Positions 60,876 to 64,000 of a stretch of 64,000 nucleotides of DNA are shown in pieces. Numbering within the stretch: position 1 is the first letter of the stretch; each line of letters begins with the position of its first letter. Below the pieces are notes generated by a model, which was not told the DNA's origin, made no database searches, and saw only the letters and a program-made list of their open reading frames with translations. Source of the stretch: an uncultured Bacteroidales bacterium (lineage in GTDB: Bacteria > Bacteroidota > Bacteroidia > Bacteroidales > P3); the NCBI GenBank assembly GCA_944320415.1, contig CALUHJ010000001.1, positions 186,001 to 250,000 on the forward strand, read 5' to 3'. The position numbers and the translations under genes are program-made.

Positions 60876-61373
60876 ATGATAAAAAAACTGTTTTGCCTGC
60901 CCGTACGCCTGATACAAAAGATAGAAAACAAATTTGTCAGATTTTTGTTCGTGGGAGTAATTAATACCTTGTTCGGTTACGGCCTTTTCCTTTTTTTTAT
61001 ATGGATCGGGATGCACTATTCTCTGGCATTGCTATTCGCAAACGTATTGGGAATATTGTTTAACTACAAAACAACCGGTTATATAGTATTTGAAACAAAA
61101 AGCAACAAACTGATAGTACATTTTTTCATGGTTTACGGAGTAGTATATCTGTTTAACCTTTTGGAACTCTACCTTTTGGATATTTCTCCCCTTTACGAAA
61201 ACATATTGGATTGGGATTTATTGGATTTCATAGATGCCTTGCCGTTGAATAAAAATAAAATAGGAGATGCAATAGGTCAGGCCATAACTCTTTTGCCTAA
61301 TGCGATGTTGTCATTCTTTCTAAACAAGGTGTTCGTTTTCAGACTAAAAAGAAACGATGTCGACCACTGTTAA
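60876..61373 (+). CDS. GtrA-family membrane protein
   Basis: 165 residues with four transmembrane segments: FVRFLFVGVINTLFGYGLF, the YSLALLFANVLGILFNYKT segment, then HFFMVYGVVYLF and NAMLSFFLNKVFVF. This is the GtrA fold, associated with flipping polyprenyl-linked sugars or teichoic-acid decoration. It is a single gene between the surE operon and pruA. Specific substrate unknown. Confidence 0.88.
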   Translation: MIKKLFCLPVRLIQKIENKFVRFLFVGVINTLFGYGLFLFFIWIGMHYSLALLFANVLGILFNYKTTGYIVFETKSNKLIVHFFMVYGVVYLFNLLELYLLDISPLYENILDWDLLDFIDALPLNKNKIGDAIGQAITLLPNAMLSFFLNKVFVFRLKRNDVDHC

Positions 61374-61389
61374 ATGCCGGCATCGTTTC
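61351..61389. terminator. Hairpin across the gtrA stop, possible terminator
   Basis: A 12-base stem (61351-61362 with 61378-61389) with one G-U pair includes the last codons and stop of the GtrA gene. There is no strong T-run after it. Termination of gtrA and/or pruA is plausible. Confidence 0.45.
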
Positions 61390-61409
61390 AAACAATTGTC
61401 TTTGAATAA

Positions 61410-63038
61410 TTATTTTTCCATGAAAGGATATTTGAAATCGTCAGGACCGACAAGCGTTTCCTTTACGCATCTAGGACTTATCCAACGGTAAAGGTTCAAT
61501 TCCGAACCAGCCTTGTCGTTTGTACCAGAAGCTCTTGCTCCACCGAAAGGCTGGTTGCCAACAACGGCTCCGGTAGGCTTGTCGTTTATGTAGAAATTGC
61601 CTGCACTGTATTGCAAAGCCTTCATGGCGGTGTCTATCGCGTATCTGCATGAAGCGAATATGGCTCCGGTAAGTCCGTAAACCGATGTGGAATCACACAA
61701 GGCCAGAGTCTGCTCATATTTGTCCGGTTCATACAGATAAACTGTCAAAACAGGTCCGAACAGTTCCGTTTCCATGGTAGGATAATGCGGATTGTCGGTA
61801 ACTATTATTGTCGGCTCTATGAAGTAACCCACGCTCTTATCCGCTCCTCCTCCAAGAACGATTTCAGCATCCTTGTCAGTCTTTGCCTTGTCTATATAGG
61901 TTTTGATGGTGTCAAATGCTTTTTCGTCTATTACCGAGTTCATGTAATGAGTCGTCTCCATGGATGAACCCATGCTTATTTCGGAGGCCATCCGTTTTAC
62001 GTAGTCGAATGTCTCGTTCCATATATTTTTAGGTATGTATGCCCTCGAAGCAGCCGAGCATTTCTGTCCCTGATACTCGAATGCTCCTCTGACTATCGCT
62101 ATTGCCAACTCTTTTGGACAAGCCGAACTGTGTGCGAATATGAAGTCCTTGCCTCCGGTTTCGCCTACAATCTTGGGATATGTCCTGTATCTGTCTATGT
62201 TTTTGCCAATCTCTTTCCAGAAATTGTTGAACGTCCTTGTCGAACCCGTAAAATGAATGCCGGCCAGATGTTTCGACGCAAAGCATACCTCTGATATGGT
62301 TTCACCGTTTCCTGGTACGAAGTTGATTACTCCGTCCGGTACTCCGGCCTCACGCAATATCTTCATGAGATAATAGTTGGATAGAACTGCTGTTGAGGCA
62401 GGTTTCCATATCGTAACATTGCCCATAAGGACAGGAGATATGTTCAGGTTGCATGCTATGGATGTGAAGTTGAAAGGAGAAACCGCATAGATAAAACCTT
62501 CGAGTCCCCTGTATTCCATGCGGTTTACGGCCGTATTGTCGCTAAAAGGCTGTTGTGCGTATATCTTTGAGGCATAATAAACATTGAACCTCAAGAAATC
62601 TATCGTCTCGCAGGCCGAATCTATTTCCGCCTGAAAAGGATTCTTGCCTTGTCCTAGCATGGTTGCAGCATTTATCACATATCTGTATTTGCCGGCTATC
62701 AGTTCGGCCGCTCTCAACATAACGCTGCATCGTTCAGTCCAGTCAAGCCTTTCCCATTTCTTTCTTGCCTCCATTGCAGCCTCTATGGCCTGTGCAACTA
62801 TCTTCTTGTCCGCCTTGTGATATACGGCCAACACATGCGAATGTTCGGTAGGCATAACAACTTTCTCTGTGTCGTTAGTTCGTATTTCCTTGCCGTTTAC
62901 TATTATCGGTATGTCCAGGCACTGATTGTACTGTTTCCGCAGTTCTTCGGCCAGAAGCTCTCTTTCCGTTGAACCGGGAGCATAGGACTTTACCGGTTCG
63001 TTCTTTGGCTGTGCAAAGAAAAAAGTCGAATTGTTCAT
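61410..63038 (-). CDS. pruA: L-glutamate gamma-semialdehyde dehydrogenase (P5C dehydrogenase)
   Basis: Oxidises glutamate semialdehyde to glutamate in proline breakdown, using NAD. The protein (542 residues) has the aldehyde-dehydrogenase fold: SPFNFTSIACNLNISPVL, FTGSTRTFNNFWKEIG, the catalytic Glu in VGETGGKD, the catalytic Cys in GQKCSAASR and, near the C-terminus, FGGARASGTNDKAGS. It is the single-domain, eukaryote-like form without a proline dehydrogenase fusion. It has an exact -7 box upstream. Confidence 0.95.
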   Translation of the reverse strand: MNNSTFFFAQPKNEPVKSYAPGSTERELLAEELRKQYNQCLDIPIIVNGKEIRTNDTEKVVMPTEHSHVLAVYHKADKKIVAQAIEAAMEARKKWERLDWTERCSVMLRAAELIAGKYRYVINAATMLGQGKNPFQAEIDSACETIDFLRFNVYYASKIYAQQPFSDNTAVNRMEYRGLEGFIYAVSPFNFTSIACNLNISPVLMGNVTIWKPASTAVLSNYYLMKILREAGVPDGVINFVPGNGETISEVCFASKHLAGIHFTGSTRTFNNFWKEIGKNIDRYRTYPKIVGETGGKDFIFAHSSACPKELAIAIVRGAFEYQGQKCSAASRAYIPKNIWNETFDYVKRMASEISMGSSMETTHYMNSVIDEKAFDTIKTYIDKAKTDKDAEIVLGGGADKSVGYFIEPTIIVTDNPHYPTMETELFGPVLTVYLYEPDKYEQTLALCDSTSVYGLTGAIFASCRYAIDTAMKALQYSAGNFYINDKPTGAVVGNQPFGGARASGTNDKAGSELNLYRWISPRCVKETLVGPDDFKYPFMEK

Positions 63039-63091
63039 GACTGTAAATGTTTTAATAATTATAAAATTTTCTCACCCAGTTTTCCTTACTG

Positions 63092-63099
63092 CAAATGTA
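63092..63099 (-). promoter_or_regulatory. Bacteroidota -7 box for pruA
   Basis: TACATTTG on the minus strand exactly matches TAnnTTTG, 53 bases before the ATG. It is divergent from the next gene's box 32 bases away. Confidence 0.65.
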
Positions 63100-63131
63100 A
63101 AACTTTTTCCGCTCTTTACAATAAAAAAACG

Positions 63132-63139
63132 TACTTTTG
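63132..63139 (+). promoter_or_regulatory. Bacteroidota -7 box for the gene at 63158
   Basis: TACTTTTG exactly matches TAnnTTTG, 18 bases before the ATG. An in-frame TTG at 63137 falls inside the box and is rejected as a start. Confidence 0.7.
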
Positions 63140-63157
63140 CGCAAACTTTCTTACAAG

Positions 63158-63790
63158 ATGAAATCCAACAAGAACTTCTCCATCACGGAAGGAACCTGCG
63201 AGATAGGCAGGTACACGGCAATAATTGGAATAGTCGCAAAATCTTTCGGCTACAAACTGGCAAGCAGGATAAGCAGAGTGTCTGGTATGACTCTAAGATC
63301 CAAGGATATGCCCGTATGGTTCAAGAAAACGGATATGACTCTGGATTTCGAGGCGTTCTGTCAATATGACAAGGATGCGGAAGCCTTTTACATACTCTGC
63401 AGGACAAAGGAGGAAGCATCCGTAATTATTCCTCAATGGAAGGATTTTGACTTTCTGCTCATTGTCGTTGCAAGGGACTGTATCGAATTGAGTAGGGGGT
63501 TGATGCAGGATTTGACAAGGATAGACCTCGTTCAACTTTCCCAGCAACTCTTCCCTGTCGTGGAAACTTCGCGTGGGAAAAACAATTCCCTTTCCGGCCT
63601 TCAGCTCAACATGTTTGACGATGAGGCTGAAATGAAACTTGATTCCAAAAAAACAGAATTTGATTCTAAAAAAATGGAATTTGATTCCACGAAAATGAAA
63701 TCAAATTCCGTTCCGGTCCAATTGAACGATGTATTGTACGACATAGAGAGCTATGTGGATGCAATAAGAAGTGAGGAAAACGACACATAG
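63158..63790 (+). CDS. Unknown soluble protein with a repeat-derived charged insert
   Basis: 210 residues with no signal peptide or membrane segment. The body (about 1-150) has alpha/beta character, for example SITEGTCEIGRYTAIIGIVAKSFGY and DFDFLLIVVARDCIELSR. Residues 161-184 are a near-exact heptad repeat (LDSKKTE, FDSKKME, FDSTKMK) encoded by repeat copy R7. After it, a short conserved-looking tail (VPVQLNDVLYDIESYVDAIRS) resumes. No family recognised. It converges with a sugar permease gene 2 bases away. Confidence 0.65.
   Translation: MKSNKNFSITEGTCEIGRYTAIIGIVAKSFGYKLASRISRVSGMTLRSKDMPVWFKKTDMTLDFEAFCQYDKDAEAFYILCRTKEEASVIIPQWKDFDFLLIVVARDCIELSRGLMQDLTRIDLVQLSQQLFPVVETSRGKNNSLSGLQLNMFDDEAEMKLDSKKTEFDSKKMEFDSTKMKSNSVPVQLNDVLYDIESYVDAIRSEENDT
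63639..63710 (+). repeat. 21-base-periodic element, copy R7 (subtype B), in frame within a coding region
   Basis: Three exact 21-base units begin TTGATTCCAAAAAAACAG, TTGATTCTAAAAAAATGG and TTGATTCCACGAAAATG, followed by CAAATTCCG. Adjacent unit ends form TGGAAT-TTG-ATTCCA, a perfect inverted repeat. Because 21 is a multiple of 3, the element encodes a seven-residue repeat within the gene at 63158. Confidence 0.85.
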
Positions 63791-63792
63791 GA

Positions 63793-64000
63793 TTACCTCT
63801 TGTCCAATCCCATAGCATATCCCTTGATTCCGTAGAAGAACAGATAGAGATAGGACACTACCGGCACAAGAAACGAATACCTTATACCCATGCAGTCAGC
63901 CGCCATTCCCTGTACAGGAGGCAGTATTGCACCTCCGAGAATCATCATTATCAATATGGAGGATGCTTCCGCCGTTCTTTCTCCCAAACGGTCTATTGCC
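63793..64000 (-). CDS. MFS sugar permease (FucP / glucose-galactose type), C-terminal end only
   Basis: The last about 69 codons of a major-facilitator permease; the rest lies off the right edge. The visible part has ILGGAILPPVQGMAADCMGIRYSFLVP, the FucP-type GG(A)xxPxxQG(x)xAD pattern, followed by a last transmembrane segment and a short tail. Such permeases import L-fucose, glucose or galactose by proton symport. It converges with the gene at 63158. Confidence 0.85.
   Translation of the reverse strand, partial: AIDRLGERTAEASSILIMMILGGAILPPVQGMAADCMGIRYSFLVPVVSYLYLFFYGIKGYAMGLDKR

Noticed and set aside
63639..63710. Short regularly spaced repeats that could be taken for a CRISPR array
   Set aside because: Units are contiguous with no spacers, lie in a coding frame, and no cas genes are present in the window.

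Overview
The window looks like chromosomal DNA of a Bacteroidota bacterium, most likely of the Bacteroidales. At least 18 genes are preceded by exact matches to the phylum's -7 promoter box TAnnTTTG. Families largely confined to this phylum are present: DUF4292, DUF5686, an S46 dipeptidyl-peptidase, Bacteroidota-style Wza/Wzc and a myo-inositol lipid cluster. No insertion sequence, phage, CRISPR array or rRNA gene was seen. Genes are tightly packed. No gene-free stretch exceeds 300 bases; the longest are 50307-50546 (divergent promoters plus a repeat element) and 41422-41621 (tRNA terminator plus a repeat element).

Layout. 1-1.6 kb: end of a surface-glycan locus (sugar aminotransferase, phosphoglycosyl transferase). 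1.7-4.8 kb: cinA, an OmpH/Skp-like chaperone and a group 4 glycosyltransferase. 4.9-10 kb: operon of nucleotidyltransferase, TPR lipoprotein, DUF4292 lipoprotein and ABC-F ATPase. 10.2-11.8 kb: MltD-type lytic transglycosylase. 11.9-15.2 kb: hpt, a tandem-duplicated adk, obg and a PAP2 phosphatase. 15.4-23.3 kb: DUF5686 outer-membrane protein followed by an inositol-lipid cluster (a three-domain fusion of nucleotidyltransferase, ATP-grasp and CDP-alcohol phosphotransferase; a flippase-like membrane protein; a HAD phosphatase; myo-inositol-1-phosphate synthase). 23.3-25.8 kb: rdgB, DUF2148 and serS. 25.8-31.4 kb: polytopic membrane protein, radical SAM protein, dnaG and a second radical SAM protein. 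31.5-34.8 kb: Wza/Wzc capsule export pair. 34.9-41.5 kb: miaB, gap, an ABC ATPase, nif3, a zinc-ribbon coiled-coil protein, dihydroorotase and tRNA-Val. 41.6-45.7 kb: two paralogous lipoproteins, mreC-mreD and two unknown genes. 45.7-50.3 kb: pheT and a DPP11-type peptidase. 50.5-55.5 kb: overlapping operon of a sigma-54 activator, aroA, two related exported proteins and a SPOUT methyltransferase. 55.5-60.8 kb: six-gene operon headed by surE and containing lpxB. 60.9-64 kb: a GtrA protein, pruA, an unknown gene and the end of a sugar permease.

Two things stand out. First, a dispersed element built from about 21-base units (two helical turns, seven codons) with phased A-tracts occurs at seven loci. 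It usually abuts or overlaps the 3' end of a gene. In one subtype a compensatory base change keeps an inner hairpin paired, and in three loci the element contributes stop codons or the protein tail. Second, the inositol-lipid cluster carries an unusual three-domain protein. It suggests that inositol phosphate may be activated as a CDP derivative before transfer to a lipid, with an added ATP-grasp step of unknown product.

All functional calls come from reading the sequence and from recalled family knowledge. No search or alignment was run.
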